In this document: one piece after another, positions 9,743 to 18,522 of the stretch
How the letters are laid out: the number at the start of each line of letters is the position of its first letter
How positions within the stretch are numbered: the first letter of the stretch is position 1
The notes under the pieces: generated by a model
Seen by the model: the letters and a program-made list of their open reading frames with translations, nothing else
Told to the model about the DNA's origin: nothing
The model's database searches: none
Translations under genes and position numbers: made by a program
Assembly (NCBI RefSeq): GCF_000218875.1
Contig: NC_015709.1
Coordinates: 1,557,001 to 1,621,000 of the forward strand
Direction of reading: 5' to 3'
DNA from: Zymomonas mobilis subsp. pomaceae ATCC 29192
Lineage (GTDB): Bacteria; Pseudomonadota; Alphaproteobacteria; Sphingomonadales; Sphingomonadaceae
Length of the DNA: 64,000 bases

Positions 9743-10109
9743 GCATTGTATAACTTCATCCATTTCGGATATAAATAAATTACAAAATTGCTTTAATAAT
9801 TCGCGCTCTTTGTGAAAGCGCAAAAGCGTGTCCTTTTGGCTTTTTTGGGTGTAAAAATGTAATTTTTCAAAGAAATTGTCTAAATTTTGTCAAATTTAAT
9901 TATTTGTTATCTTTTCGCTACTATCATCCTAAAAATTTAGGCTTTTCTGGCAAGGATTCCCTAAAAATTAAGCAACTATATGCTTCTAAAAAGAAAAAAA
10001 TTCAAAATGGTGGAATAAATTTAGAAAAGCGATGGACAAGTAGGAAACTATTGAGAACATAAGGGGAACAAAGAGTTAAAAACAGTAAATTTGAAAAGGA
10101 GTTATTGCT
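9743..10109. other. intergenic, AT-rich; weak hairpin only
   Basis: 367 bases without a credible gene. A short stem GCGCT/AGCGC at 9803-9821 just after the preceding gene lacks a T-run. The rest is AT-rich and presumably holds the promoter of the next gene. Nothing else was seen. Confidence 0.5.
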
Positions 10110-10346
10110 ATGTATTTACTCGGCAAAATTGAAAAATATTTAAGCGCAACGGGTATGACGCCAACGCGTTTTGGTCGTGATGCTTTAAATGATCCCCGAT
10201 TTGTGCTGGATTTACGCCGTGGAAGAGAACCCCGTCGTCGTACGCTTAGTCGCGTCCTTACCTACCTTGAACAGCATGGAGCGCTTCTAAGACGGGAAAA
10301 AAGAGATGCTCCGTTTATCCTTTCCCATCACAATGTTTCTATCTAA
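10110..10346 (+). CDS. small conserved basic protein, HTH-like
   Basis: A 78-residue basic protein. It resembles small conserved sphingomonad proteins with a lambda-repressor-like helix pattern: a segment around residues 15-25 (GMTPTRFGRDA) followed by DPRFVLDLRRGREPRRRT (about 28-45), where the Arg cluster would contact DNA. The ribosome site AAAAGGAG precedes the ATG by about eight bases. The DNA-binding role is inferred from fold pattern and charge only. It is convergent with the downstream membrane protein gene. Confidence 0.72.
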   Translation: MYLLGKIEKYLSATGMTPTRFGRDALNDPRFVLDLRRGREPRRRTLSRVLTYLEQHGALLRREKRDAPFILSHHNVSI

Positions 10347-10416
10347 AAATGACCTAGATTAGATGTCAGAATTATTAACAATTTTATCGATAATGTTAAA
10401 AATGTTAAATTATAAT

Positions 10417-11418
10417 TTATGATATTGGTGTATTTTTAGGTTTTTTAAGCACGATCGTTACATTCCGTCGCATTTCGTTTAAAAGATGCAGTGCTTGATA
10501 AAGGGCTTGATCACGGTCTGATTGCAGTAGTTTTACAAAAGCTGGATCGGGCGATACATGATCGGGAGAATCCTGTATCGGTTTTTGAAAAATATACTCG
10601 GAAGATAATAATAAGGCGTCTTCTTCTGATGTTATTTCTTTTGAAGAAGGAGAGGACTGGACATCGTCAGAAAGAACTTTTTCTGAATCGATAGGGTGCT
10701 CTCCTTCTTTTTTGCCTTCTATATCATGATAGTTATTTCTGGATTTAGAAGAAATATCTTCTTTTGTTTGAAGATGAATTCCATCTACTTCAGATTTTTT
10801 ATCAATAAATACTATAACTTCTAAATTTTTAGCCTGAGCGTTTTTGTGAAGTGTATCTGATGATAAGGAAAGGGACTCTCCGCTTTTCTCATCAATGATA
10901 ACGGCGGCCTCTGGATTTTCCTTTGGTTTATAAAAGGGAGAAGTCGAAAGGCTTTCTTGATTTATTCGCTTTTCTTTTATCTGTGAAATCGGCGATTGTG
11001 CTCTTTTATCAGATTCTTTTTTTTCATAAAAAATATTGGATAATTCTATCTCGCTTTGAACCTGATTTCGATAATCCTGCTCAAAATAGGTCTGTGTATA
11101 AATATCCTCTGTTTGATCTTCTTTTTTCAAGGAAGATTCTATCTGATGGCGGAAATAAGCAAATAGCGTCACCATTATAAGGGCTGTAGACCCTCCTGTT
11201 ATCGTCGCTAGGGGAATCGCTAAAGCTAGTCGGGCCAAGAGTGTTGTAGATGACGTAAAACGTGTTAACCCTACGACATTTTCCCAATTTGATAAAATAT
11301 CAGGAGGCATCGCGATCAAGAAAGCGAAAGAAGCTAGCGCTAAGGATATAGAAGAAAATCCGATAAGTATCTTTTCTTTGCTGCGGTTATCACCATAATT
11401 TTTTCCTACAGCTATCAT
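10417..11418 (-). CDS. membrane-anchored protein with long disordered tail, unknown
   Basis: I do not recognise this 333-residue protein. It has two hydrophobic helices (about 18-40 and 62-88), the second running into a basic juxtamembrane stretch. About 240 residues rich in Ser, Glu, Lys and Asp follow with no predicted fold, ending in a short amphipathic segment with basic residues (about 300-330). The start is ATG at 11418 with AAGGAG upstream. The tail includes loosely repeated pieces such as VIIDEKSGES and VIFIDKKSEVD. A tail of this kind often serves as a tether or protein-binding platform; no function is assigned. Confidence 0.65.
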   Translation of the reverse strand: MIAVGKNYGDNRSKEKILIGFSSISLALASFAFLIAMPPDILSNWENVVGLTRFTSSTTLLARLALAIPLATITGGSTALIMVTLFAYFRHQIESSLKKEDQTEDIYTQTYFEQDYRNQVQSEIELSNIFYEKKESDKRAQSPISQIKEKRINQESLSTSPFYKPKENPEAAVIIDEKSGESLSLSSDTLHKNAQAKNLEVIVFIDKKSEVDGIHLQTKEDISSKSRNNYHDIEGKKEGEHPIDSEKVLSDDVQSSPSSKEITSEEDALLLSSEYIFQKPIQDSPDHVSPDPAFVKLLQSDRDQALYQALHLLNEMRRNVTIVLKKPKNTPIS

Positions 11419-11619
11419 GGGGGCTTTCTCCTTGGGTTTTCTATCGGACCGCCTATGTCGAATAAGGCTATATTGGATAAAAACGATAAAATAATTAACG
11501 TTTCATTCTGACCCATTTCATAAAAATATTATCTTATCCTGTGGTATTCTATTTTTTATCGACATTATTCCATCACTTAAAAGTTGATTTAACAGTTTAT
11601 TCTTTATTCGGGGAAAAGA

Positions 11620-12744
11620 ATGCCGCAGCAAACAGACAACGGGGTGCTGACTTCACCAGAAGAAATAGCGTTAATGCATCATCAAATAACGGAGTGGTTT
11701 TCTCAGCATTATATTCAGCTCCTGATCGCTATGACCATTGGCATCTTGCTCTTTTTTGGTCTTTTGACCTTAAGACGTATGGCAGAGCGTTTTTTAAAAC
11801 GTAGCGCTTTTCTTAGTGAATGGACTACTATTGTCGGTGAAGCCGTTGGCCGGACTAATATTTTCTTTTTGGCGATACTAACCCTGCGGTTAATCACCAG
11901 TTACACGGGTAGTTCCGAACGTATTTACGAGACCATACAATTTTTATGGGTGATTGCGAGTACGCTACAATTTGCAATTTGGGCAAGACAGCTCATCTTG
12001 GGATTGATAACCTATCGGGTAGAACAAGCTAATAATACTAACCGTAATCTTGATAATGCCCTTAACCTTATCCAACTTTTAGTTTCCTTGGCGCTTTTCC
12101 TTGTCGCCGCCATCGTCATTCTCGATAATTTAGGCGTGAATGTCACTGGTTTAATTGCGGGTCTGGGGATCGGAGGTATCGCTATTGGTTTAGCGGCTAA
12201 AGGTATTTTTGACGATCTGTTTTCGGCCTTAGTAATCATTTTTGATCAGCCTTTTAGAAAAGGAGATATTATCAGCTGGAAAGATTCAAGTGGAACAGTG
12301 GAAAGGATAGGTCTTAAAACGACCCGTATTCGCGCAGGCACAGGGGAAGAAATTATTGTCGCTAACAATATGCTTGTTAACCTTGAAATGCATAATCTTA
12401 GTGAACAAACACGTCAGCGTTTTTCTTTGCAAATTGGTGTTGTCTGCTCAACTACGCCGACCGAATGCGAAAAATTGGTTTCGATATTGCGGGAGGAAAT
12501 AAGCCAAATTACGCTTTGTAAGGTTGTTCGAAGTTGTATGAAAGGGATCGGGGCTTCATCTTTCGATTTTGAAATAGTTTGTGATGTCCAGTCAGGCGTA
12601 CCAGATGATTATTTTTCAGCGAGGACCCAAGCCTGCATCAATATTTTAAAAAGGTTGGAAAAGGAAGGGATCGTACTCGCTTATCCAACAGTAACTAATT
12701 ATAATTATAACGCAGATAAAGCGATATTCTCTTCGCCAGAGTAA
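11620..12744 (+). CDS. MscS-family mechanosensitive channel
   Basis: A 374-residue inner-membrane channel protein expected to form heptamers and release solutes under osmotic downshock. N-terminal helices lie at about 29-50, 80-100, 110-130 and 148-170. The pore-lining TM3 is the glycine/alanine-rich GLGIGGIAIGLAAKGIFDD (about 181-199), followed by the family beta-domain motif DQPFRKGDII (about 209-218). A cytoplasmic alpha/beta domain completes it. It has more N-terminal helices than E. coli MscS (286 residues), so it belongs to the larger MscS-like group. It is followed on the same strand by the ABM genes. Confidence 0.9.
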   Translation: MPQQTDNGVLTSPEEIALMHHQITEWFSQHYIQLLIAMTIGILLFFGLLTLRRMAERFLKRSAFLSEWTTIVGEAVGRTNIFFLAILTLRLITSYTGSSERIYETIQFLWVIASTLQFAIWARQLILGLITYRVEQANNTNRNLDNALNLIQLLVSLALFLVAAIVILDNLGVNVTGLIAGLGIGGIAIGLAAKGIFDDLFSALVIIFDQPFRKGDIISWKDSSGTVERIGLKTTRIRAGTGEEIIVANNMLVNLEMHNLSEQTRQRFSLQIGVVCSTTPTECEKLVSILREEISQITLCKVVRSCMKGIGASSFDFEIVCDVQSGVPDDYFSARTQACINILKRLEKEGIVLAYPTVTNYNYNADKAIFSSPE

Positions 12745-12906
12745 ATTGCGTCATTTTATAAAAGAAGTATTTGAATTACATTTCATTATAAAAATCTATA
12801 AATAATGATAATTACTTTTCTGTTTTATAAGCGTTTCTTAGGCGCTGACAGGATTCGTTATTTGTCCTGTCGCTCTGACAGAATAATTCATGTGATAGGT
12901 GCAGCA

Positions 12907-13215
12907 ATGCCAAATAAAAAAGAGTATAAAACGGTCGTCGCTGTCATTCATGCTTTACCTCAGTATGACGATGAAGTCGAAAAAGGCCTAAGTGATTTGG
13001 CCATACAGGTCAGAGCGGAACCGGGCAATGTCACCTTTATGCCGTATCGGAATGTTTCTGAAAGTCATAGCTACATTGTTTATGAAATCTATCAGAATGA
13101 AACCGCTTTTTTACAGCATGTGAATGCTCACTATACGAGAGCCTTTAATAAAATGCTGGAAACGGCAGCTAAAGGTGGTAAATCACAAGTATTAGAAGTC
13201 AGTGATATTCTCTAA
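12907..13215 (+). CDS. ABM-domain protein (cytosolic copy)
   Basis: A small antibiotic-biosynthesis-monooxygenase (ABM, YgiN/HmoA-like dimeric ferredoxin fold) protein of 102 residues. The upstream ATG at 12805 would add 34 residues with no relation to the paralogues. The ATG at 12907 has AGGTG five bases upstream and brings the domain to the N-terminus, so I prefer it. Shared family features are VxxxIHALPQY near the start, GNVTFMPYRN, and SYIVYEIYQNETAFLQH followed by a late F-N-K-x-L. No signal peptide is present, unlike the two downstream paralogues. Relatives include quinol monooxygenases and heme-degrading enzymes; the actual substrate is unknown. Confidence 0.82.
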   Translation: MPNKKEYKTVVAVIHALPQYDDEVEKGLSDLAIQVRAEPGNVTFMPYRNVSESHSYIVYEIYQNETAFLQHVNAHYTRAFNKMLETAAKGGKSQVLEVSDIL

Positions 13216-13295
13216 AATATCATGCGTAATGATAGTATAAATATATAGAGTGGGTCTAAAATAAATATCCCACTAAAAGTAGGACGAGGATTATA

Positions 13296-13700
13296 ATGTT
13301 ACGTTCTTTTTATAAATATGCCGCTTTGGGTTTAGCCGCTGTTGGGGCGACCTCTGCTTTCATGGCGCCTGTTTCGGCTAAGCCTTCGGTTATTGCTGAT
13401 AACCCTGCCTATGTAACGGTTATTGCGACAATGCACACCCAACCACAATATTATAATACGGTTGGCACAGAGCTGAAGGCTTTGGCTCAGCAGGTCAGAT
13501 CTGAAAAAGGCAATGTTGTCTTTATGCCTTATAGCAATCCTGATGAAAGCAACAGTTACGTTGTTTATGAGGTCTATCGTAACGAAGCGGCTTTTCAGAC
13601 GCATATTACCTCTGACCATACAAGATCGTTCAACAAATTGTTGGAAACGCAGGCTCTTGGCGGTAAATCCGATGTGGCCAAGGTAAAAACAATCTTCTAG
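13296..13700 (+). CDS. exported ABM-domain protein, copy 1
   Basis: 134 residues. Residues 1-28 form a clear Sec signal peptide (basic start, hydrophobic core, cleavage after PVSA). An ABM domain of about 100 residues follows, with the VTVIATMHTQPQY, GNVVFMPYSNPDES and SYVVYEVYRNEAAFQTH segments. GAGGA lies five bases before the ATG. The next gene is nearly identical: about 10 residues differ over 134, and the first 36 residues are the same. A periplasmic location is unusual for this mostly cytosolic family. The catalytic substrate is unknown. Confidence 0.85.
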   Translation: MLRSFYKYAALGLAAVGATSAFMAPVSAKPSVIADNPAYVTVIATMHTQPQYYNTVGTELKALAQQVRSEKGNVVFMPYSNPDESNSYVVYEVYRNEAAFQTHITSDHTRSFNKLLETQALGGKSDVAKVKTIF

Positions 13701-13759
13701 TTTTTCCTAATTTTATAAACATTTTATAATAAAAATAATACTTTAAGGACATGGTTATA

Positions 13760-14164
13760 ATGTTACGTTCTTTTTATAAATATGCTGCTTTGGGTTTAGC
13801 CGCAGTTGGGGCAACTTCTGCTTTCATGGCCCCTGTTTCGGCTAAGCCTTCAGTTATTGCTGATAACCGTGCCTATGTAACGGTTATTGCGACAATGCAC
13901 ACCCAGCCACAATATTATGATACGGTTGGTAAAGAACTGAAGAATTTGGCAATGCAGGTTCGCGCTGAACGAGGCAATGTAGTCTTCATGCCTTATTCGA
14001 ATCCTGACGAAAGCAACAGTTATGTTGTTTATGAAGTTTATCGCAACGAAGCGGCTTTCCAGACTCATATCAACTCTAACCATACGAGAGCCTTCAACAA
14101 ATTGTTGGAAACCCAGGCTCTCGGTGGTAAATCCGACGTGGCTAAAGTAAAAACGATCTTCTAG
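13760..14164 (+). CDS. exported ABM-domain protein, copy 2
   Basis: Tandem duplicate of the preceding gene: 134 residues with the same Sec signal peptide and an ABM domain. Differences cluster in the first helix (YYDTVGKELKNLAMQVRAERG against YYNTVGTELK and so on in copy 1). I start it at the ATG at 13760, homologous to the start of copy 1, with TAAGGA ten bases upstream; an in-frame ATG three codons earlier sits too close to that site. A strong terminator follows, so the transcript carrying the ABM genes ends here. Confidence 0.85.
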   Translation: MLRSFYKYAALGLAAVGATSAFMAPVSAKPSVIADNRAYVTVIATMHTQPQYYDTVGKELKNLAMQVRAERGNVVFMPYSNPDESNSYVVYEVYRNEAAFQTHINSNHTRAFNKLLETQALGGKSDVAKVKTIF

Positions 14165-14193
14165 TTTTTTAGATCGATATTTTTGCAACTTTT

Positions 14194-14229
14194 ATTGCCG
14201 CTGTTTTCGTGAACAGCGGCAATATTTTT
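14194..14229 (+). terminator. terminator of the ABM gene cluster
   Basis: Perfect 12-bp stem, ATTGCCGCTGTT (14194-14205) with AACAGCGGCAAT (14212-14223), loop TTCGTG, followed by ATTTTTA. Confidence 0.9.
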
Positions 14230-14353
14230 AATCCCGAAGCCTTTGTTAACATTTTGAAAGAAGAAAAGAACGATAACGGGCTTTTTTTGAGGCCATAATC
14301 TTGCCAATAGACCTTTAAGAGGCAGCACTTCTTTCGGGCAGGATAATAATGGC

Positions 14354-15382
14354 ATGTTAAAACACTTCCGTGAATCTTTTATCGTAACATTTTTAGGGTT
14401 AATAACCGCTTTTGTTTTTGGCTATTATTCGCAAGCTCATCAAATTTCTGCCGGTTTGAATGCTGCTTTTTTAGCCTTTTTATTAAGTATATTAGAAACA
14501 GCATTCAGTTTTGATAATGCCGTTGTTAATGCTTCTGTCTTAAAAACACTCAGTCCTAAATGGCAGAAATATTTTTTGACATGGGGTATGCTGATCGCTG
14601 TCCTTGGAATGAGGATTCTATTTCCTCTATTAATCGTTTCTTTTTCGGCGTGGGTTAATCCTTGGGAGGCCACCCAAATCGCTCTATTTAATCATCCTCT
14701 TTATGAACAGGTCATGATACAGGCGCAGGCCAGTATTGCCGGTTTCGGCAGTGCTTTTTTAATGCTGGTTGGGCTTAGTTTCTTCGTCAAAGGGGTTCAT
14801 GAGCCGGTATGGATTCGCTGGATCGAGAATCCTTTAATGAAGCTTAATCACATTCCTTTTATCTCTTATTGGCTTACGATCGCTATCCTCGGTAGTTTCA
14901 TCGTATGCTTTAACTGGGATGATGCCTATCATTTTGGGATCGCTGCTTTGTGTGGAATGGGCGCTTACTTTCTTTTAGAAAGACTAGAACATGCTATAGG
15001 GCGTCCCAAAAGTGGCGCTGGCCTTGCCACTTTTATCTATCTTGAATTTCTGGATGCCTCTTTTTCTTTCGATGGTGTAATTGGGGCTTTTGCTGTTACG
15101 AATGATATTGTTTTGATTGCTATCGGCTTGGGTATCGGGGCAATGTTTGTGCGTTCTTTAACGGTTGCACTGGTACAGGGAGGGCATCTTTCCCAATATG
15201 CCTATCTGGAAGCAGGCGCTTTTTACGCCATTGTTACTCTGGCTTTTATTACAGCCCTTAACGTTAAAATCGAGGTGCCAGAAGTGATTAGCGGTTTAAG
15301 TGGAATCGCTTTTATTGGGAGCGCGCTGCTCTATTCGATTTTCTGCAATCATAAGCATCAAAAGTCTCCGTTAGAACATTAA
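14354..15382 (+). CDS. DUF475/TerC-like integral membrane protein
   Basis: A 342-residue protein with about eight to nine transmembrane helices, belonging to the DUF475 branch of the TerC/LysE-like superfamily. The two pseudo-symmetric acidic membrane motifs are SFDNAVVNA (about 53-61) and SFDGVIGAFA (about 237-246), the pattern seen in metal-ion exporters of the TerC/Alx group. A role in metal efflux is therefore plausible but not proved. AGGA lies about 12 bases before the ATG. The upstream region does not show a yybP-ykoY manganese riboswitch. Confidence 0.85.
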   Translation: MLKHFRESFIVTFLGLITAFVFGYYSQAHQISAGLNAAFLAFLLSILETAFSFDNAVVNASVLKTLSPKWQKYFLTWGMLIAVLGMRILFPLLIVSFSAWVNPWEATQIALFNHPLYEQVMIQAQASIAGFGSAFLMLVGLSFFVKGVHEPVWIRWIENPLMKLNHIPFISYWLTIAILGSFIVCFNWDDAYHFGIAALCGMGAYFLLERLEHAIGRPKSGAGLATFIYLEFLDASFSFDGVIGAFAVTNDIVLIAIGLGIGAMFVRSLTVALVQGGHLSQYAYLEAGAFYAIVTLAFITALNVKIEVPEVISGLSGIAFIGSALLYSIFCNHKHQKSPLEH

Positions 15383-15403
15383 AATTAAATTTCGTCACGC
15401 AGT

Positions 15404-15438
15404 AAAAAGCCCCGCCCTTTAAAAGGGCGAGGCTTTTA
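15404..15438. terminator. bidirectional terminator
   Basis: Stem AAAAGCC-C-CGCCC pairs with GGGCG-A-GGCTTTT around loop TTTAAAA, with A-run and T-run on the two sides. It separates the convergent DUF475 and aminopeptidase genes. Confidence 0.88.
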
Positions 15439-15461
15439 TTATTTTAAAATACCTTATTTAT

Positions 15462-18077
15462 TTATGCACCCACCCAACGCTGTAAAGCAGGGGTAAGCAG
15501 GGTGCGCTGAACATTGTTATACAATATCTGGTTAGAGACACGCTGTGCTGTCTGCCGTGAGCGTTCTGGTAAATACTTCTGGGCATAAGCATTCACGCTT
15601 GCTGCTAAAGAAGGATTGTCACCGGTAATCGCTAAATTGACAATAAAGCGCGCGCGTGCCGTTTCTTCAATCAGTTCGTTAACCTTATCGCCATGATCTA
15701 CTGCCCAGTTAAAGGCCAGATCAGGATGATTGCGCGCTACGGCTGAAATCAAAGCTGCACGTGTAGGCACATTAGCCTCATCAGATAAAGCGAGGTCAAG
15801 TGTCCGTCTGGCCAGTTCGTCATTTCTGGCTGTTGCTAAGGCCGTATAAAGCTGAAATTTTCCATTAGGATCTTTTTCAGATCTCGCCATATCATGCAGC
15901 TTGTCCCACATGTCTTTATCAGCATTATAGCCAACAACATTTAAAACGGCTTCCCGAATAGAGGGCGGGATCGTATCAAGGCCGTTGCTCAGATAGCGAC
16001 GCGCTTCTACGATCGTATCCTTATCGCCTAAACGCCCTAACAACGGGATAACATCTTCGCGTAATTCACCTGTTGAGGTGGATTCACCCTGTGTAACTGC
16101 CCATCCAACACGATTTAACTGAGGCTTTAAGAGTGCAATAGCTCTGCTTCGATAAGCCGGTTGAAGGGTGGTACGATCAAGCCGTTTATCAAAACCATCT
16201 AGCTGTTGCAGTACCACATTCCATAATAAAGGATCAGCATCCGGCGTTATTTGGCCTAAAAGTGCCAAATGACGGTCAAGAGACTGATAATTGCCGCTTG
16301 CCAAAGCCATGCTGTCGCTGACAAAGCCGATCTGGTCTGAAAGCGGCAAGGTCAATAATCTATCACTTAACGCTTTAAAATGCTGTGGAGCATAAAGCGT
16401 TCGATAATAGCCGAATTGTCCAGGATTAAGGATCGGGAGTGTATCAATCGTAGCATGGACAGACTGATAAGACGGGCCACTGATCGTAAAGGTTGCTGCT
16501 GGTTTTTCCTGCCCGGCCGCCGACATGGCTACTGGAACGAACCAATCTCGAGGCGTATGTGAGGCTGGATCTAAAGCAAAACGATCCTGTGAAAGATTGA
16601 TCCGTGTAATGCCCCCAGCGATAGTTGGCTCACTGGAACGGATTAAAGGCACTCCCCCTTGTAACGTAAAGCTATCGGCAAAACGTTTTACATCCTGTGC
16701 CGAAGCTTGGCTTAAAGCACCCCAAAGGTTATCTGTCGTCGTATTCGTATATTTATACGTAGCCATGTAATGACGAAGACCATCACGGAAACGATCGGGC
16801 CCAATCGCCGCTTCAATCATACCGATAACAGCCTGACCTTTAGAATAGGTAATTGTATCAAAGGCCTGATCAATTTCATCCACGGTAGCAATATGCTGAA
16901 TAATAGGATGAGTCGTTGATTTGGCATCAACGGCAAGGGCTGCTTGGCGCGTATAAGCAACAGTCTGGGCAGGGATATTCCAGTTGGGGTTAAGATCACC
17001 CGTAACTTTTGCGGCCATCCATGAAGCAAAACCTTCATTAAGCCACAGATCATCCCACCAGTTCATGGTGACAAGGTCACCAAACCACTGATGCGCCATT
17101 TCATGGGCAACTACATTAAAGATATACTGATGCGCGCTATCTGGACTGCGTTTTGGATCGAACAGAACGGCTCGATCAAAATACATAATAGCGCCCCAAT
17201 TCTCCATTGCCGAGAAAAACTGTGACGTACCCGGTACGGCGATCATATCCATTTTAGGTAAAGGAAAAGGCGTCCCGAAATAGTCGTTATAATAATTTAA
17301 AATCTGGGAAGCGGCATTCAGGGCGTAATCGCCCTGATCGGCAGCACCCCGACGGGTAATAATACCGACTTCCGTATTGCCGACTTTTACTGTCTTTCGA
17401 TCAAGTTTACCTACCCCCAAGAACAATAGATAGCTCGACATTTTGGGCGTTTCAGCAAAACGGGTCGTAATTAAGTCTTTGCCATTTTTTTCAGTTGCCA
17501 CAACAGGCATATTCGAAAAAGCTAACTCATCAGAAGGCGCCGTAACCGCCATCGTAAAGGTTGCTTTGGCATCTGGTTGATCCCACATCGGTGCGAAATG
17601 ACGGGCATCTGCCGGTTCAAACTGAGTAACCAGCATTCGTTGCGGGCCCGCGCTATCTTGATAATCAACGGCAAATAGACCTGCCGCCGACTGGTTGATT
17701 TTACCCCGATAGTCGATAACCAATTGATGCTGGCCTACGGATATACCATTATTGGGGGCATTAATAAGAAGTTGTTGCGCCGCAGGCTCTAATTTCCAAT
17801 TTACAGTTTGACCATCCAGCTTAATGCCATTGATAGTCAGGTCTGCTGAATTAAGGGTGATCTGTTGTTCCGGGTTTTGAACATCCACGGTGATGGTTTC
17901 ACGACCGGTAAAATTTAGATCCTTGGCGTTAGGCGCTACTGAAATTTCATAATGAAGTGGCTTTGTACCTTCTGGCAACCGTCCTTCAGATTGGGCAAAA
18001 GCTGATGTCGCCAAGGCTGGTAATAAAAGTAATGGCGCATGTTGAAGAAAGGATTTTAAATGGTTTTTCTTAAACAT
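15462..18077 (-). CDS. pepN: M1 family aminopeptidase (periplasmic)
   Basis: An 871-residue zinc aminopeptidase removing N-terminal residues from peptides. Residues 1-28 form a Sec signal peptide (basic start, hydrophobic core, TSAFAQ), so it should act in the periplasm, unlike cytosolic E. coli PepN. The beta-sandwich domain comes first. Then come the exopeptidase motif as SAMEN (289-293; the family usually has GAMEN), zinc ligands HEMAH (325-329) with the third ligand Glu348 in WLNEGFASW, and a C-terminal helical ERAP-like domain (about 540-870). A GAAGGTC site precedes the ATG. It is more like the eukaryotic-type or Caulobacter M1 enzymes than E. coli PepN, so the gene symbol is by family. 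Confidence 0.93.
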   Translation of the reverse strand: MFKKNHLKSFLQHAPLLLLPALATSAFAQSEGRLPEGTKPLHYEISVAPNAKDLNFTGRETITVDVQNPEQQITLNSADLTINGIKLDGQTVNWKLEPAAQQLLINAPNNGISVGQHQLVIDYRGKINQSAAGLFAVDYQDSAGPQRMLVTQFEPADARHFAPMWDQPDAKATFTMAVTAPSDELAFSNMPVVATEKNGKDLITTRFAETPKMSSYLLFLGVGKLDRKTVKVGNTEVGIITRRGAADQGDYALNAASQILNYYNDYFGTPFPLPKMDMIAVPGTSQFFSAMENWGAIMYFDRAVLFDPKRSPDSAHQYIFNVVAHEMAHQWFGDLVTMNWWDDLWLNEGFASWMAAKVTGDLNPNWNIPAQTVAYTRQAALAVDAKSTTHPIIQHIATVDEIDQAFDTITYSKGQAVIGMIEAAIGPDRFRDGLRHYMATYKYTNTTTDNLWGALSQASAQDVKRFADSFTLQGGVPLIRSSEPTIAGGITRINLSQDRFALDPASHTPRDWFVPVAMSAAGQEKPAATFTISGPSYQSVHATIDTLPILNPGQFGYYRTLYAPQHFKALSDRLLTLPLSDQIGFVSDSMALASGNYQSLDRHLALLGQITPDADPLLWNVVLQQLDGFDKRLDRTTLQPAYRSRAIALLKPQLNRVGWAVTQGESTSTGELREDVIPLLGRLGDKDTIVEARRYLSNGLDTIPPSIREAVLNVVGYNADKDMWDKLHDMARSEKDPNGKFQLYTALATARNDELARRTLDLALSDEANVPTRAALISAVARNHPDLAFNWAVDHGDKVNELIEETARARFIVNLAITGDNPSLAASVNAYAQKYLPERSRQTAQRVSNQILYNNVQRTLLTPALQRWVGA

Positions 18078-18522
18078 TAAATGACCTTCGAAAACTTAAT
18101 TTATTAGAAAATCTAAATATTATTAAAGTACAATTCAATAATATCTTAAATTAAAATCAGCAATGTTTATTTTAAAATGCTGAATTTTATCCATAAATTG
18201 GTCTATCCATTTTGATTTTTAATCACAAAAAATTATCTTTTATAAAACTGTTCTAACTCTAAAAAGTTCATTATTTTTTATTCGGATATTATGAAAATTT
18301 ATGGAATTAATAAATATCTTTGAAAGATTAATATTTTATTGGATCAGGATTATTATCAAAAGGCCTATCTTCAAGCGATACGACCAAAATGACTAGCCTT
18401 AATCCCTTTCGTTTTGGTCAGAGATCCAAAATTAAATATCGGGTTAAAAAAGCGTATTTTAACCCGATACAATTCACTTCATAAAATTTGAAACACCAGA
18501 TAACGACAGACCCATCCTAGAT
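18078..18522. other. AT-rich intergenic region with two inverted repeats
   Basis: 445 bases with no credible gene. The part next to the aminopeptidase gene (18100-18350) is very AT-rich and probably contains its promoter. Two inverted repeats lie in the distal part: GACCAAAA (18382-18389) with TTTTGGTC (18412-18419), and the 13-bp stem at 18437-18469 listed separately as a terminator. Confidence 0.6.
18437..18469 (-). terminator. probable terminator of the PRISE reductase gene
   Basis: TATCGGGTTAAAA pairs with TTTTAACCCGATA (13 bp) around a seven-base loop. On the minus strand it is followed by the U-rich ATTTAATTTTGG. It lies 50 bases past the stop of the reductase gene. Confidence 0.75.

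Noticed and set aside
12805-12906. N-terminal extension of the first ABM protein
   Set aside because: The extra 34 residues do not align with the paralogues and lack a ribosome site, while the ATG at 12907 has AGGTG at good spacing.
14230-14353. yybP-ykoY manganese riboswitch in front of the DUF475 gene
   Set aside because: TerC-like genes often carry one, but the conserved core is not present in this leader.
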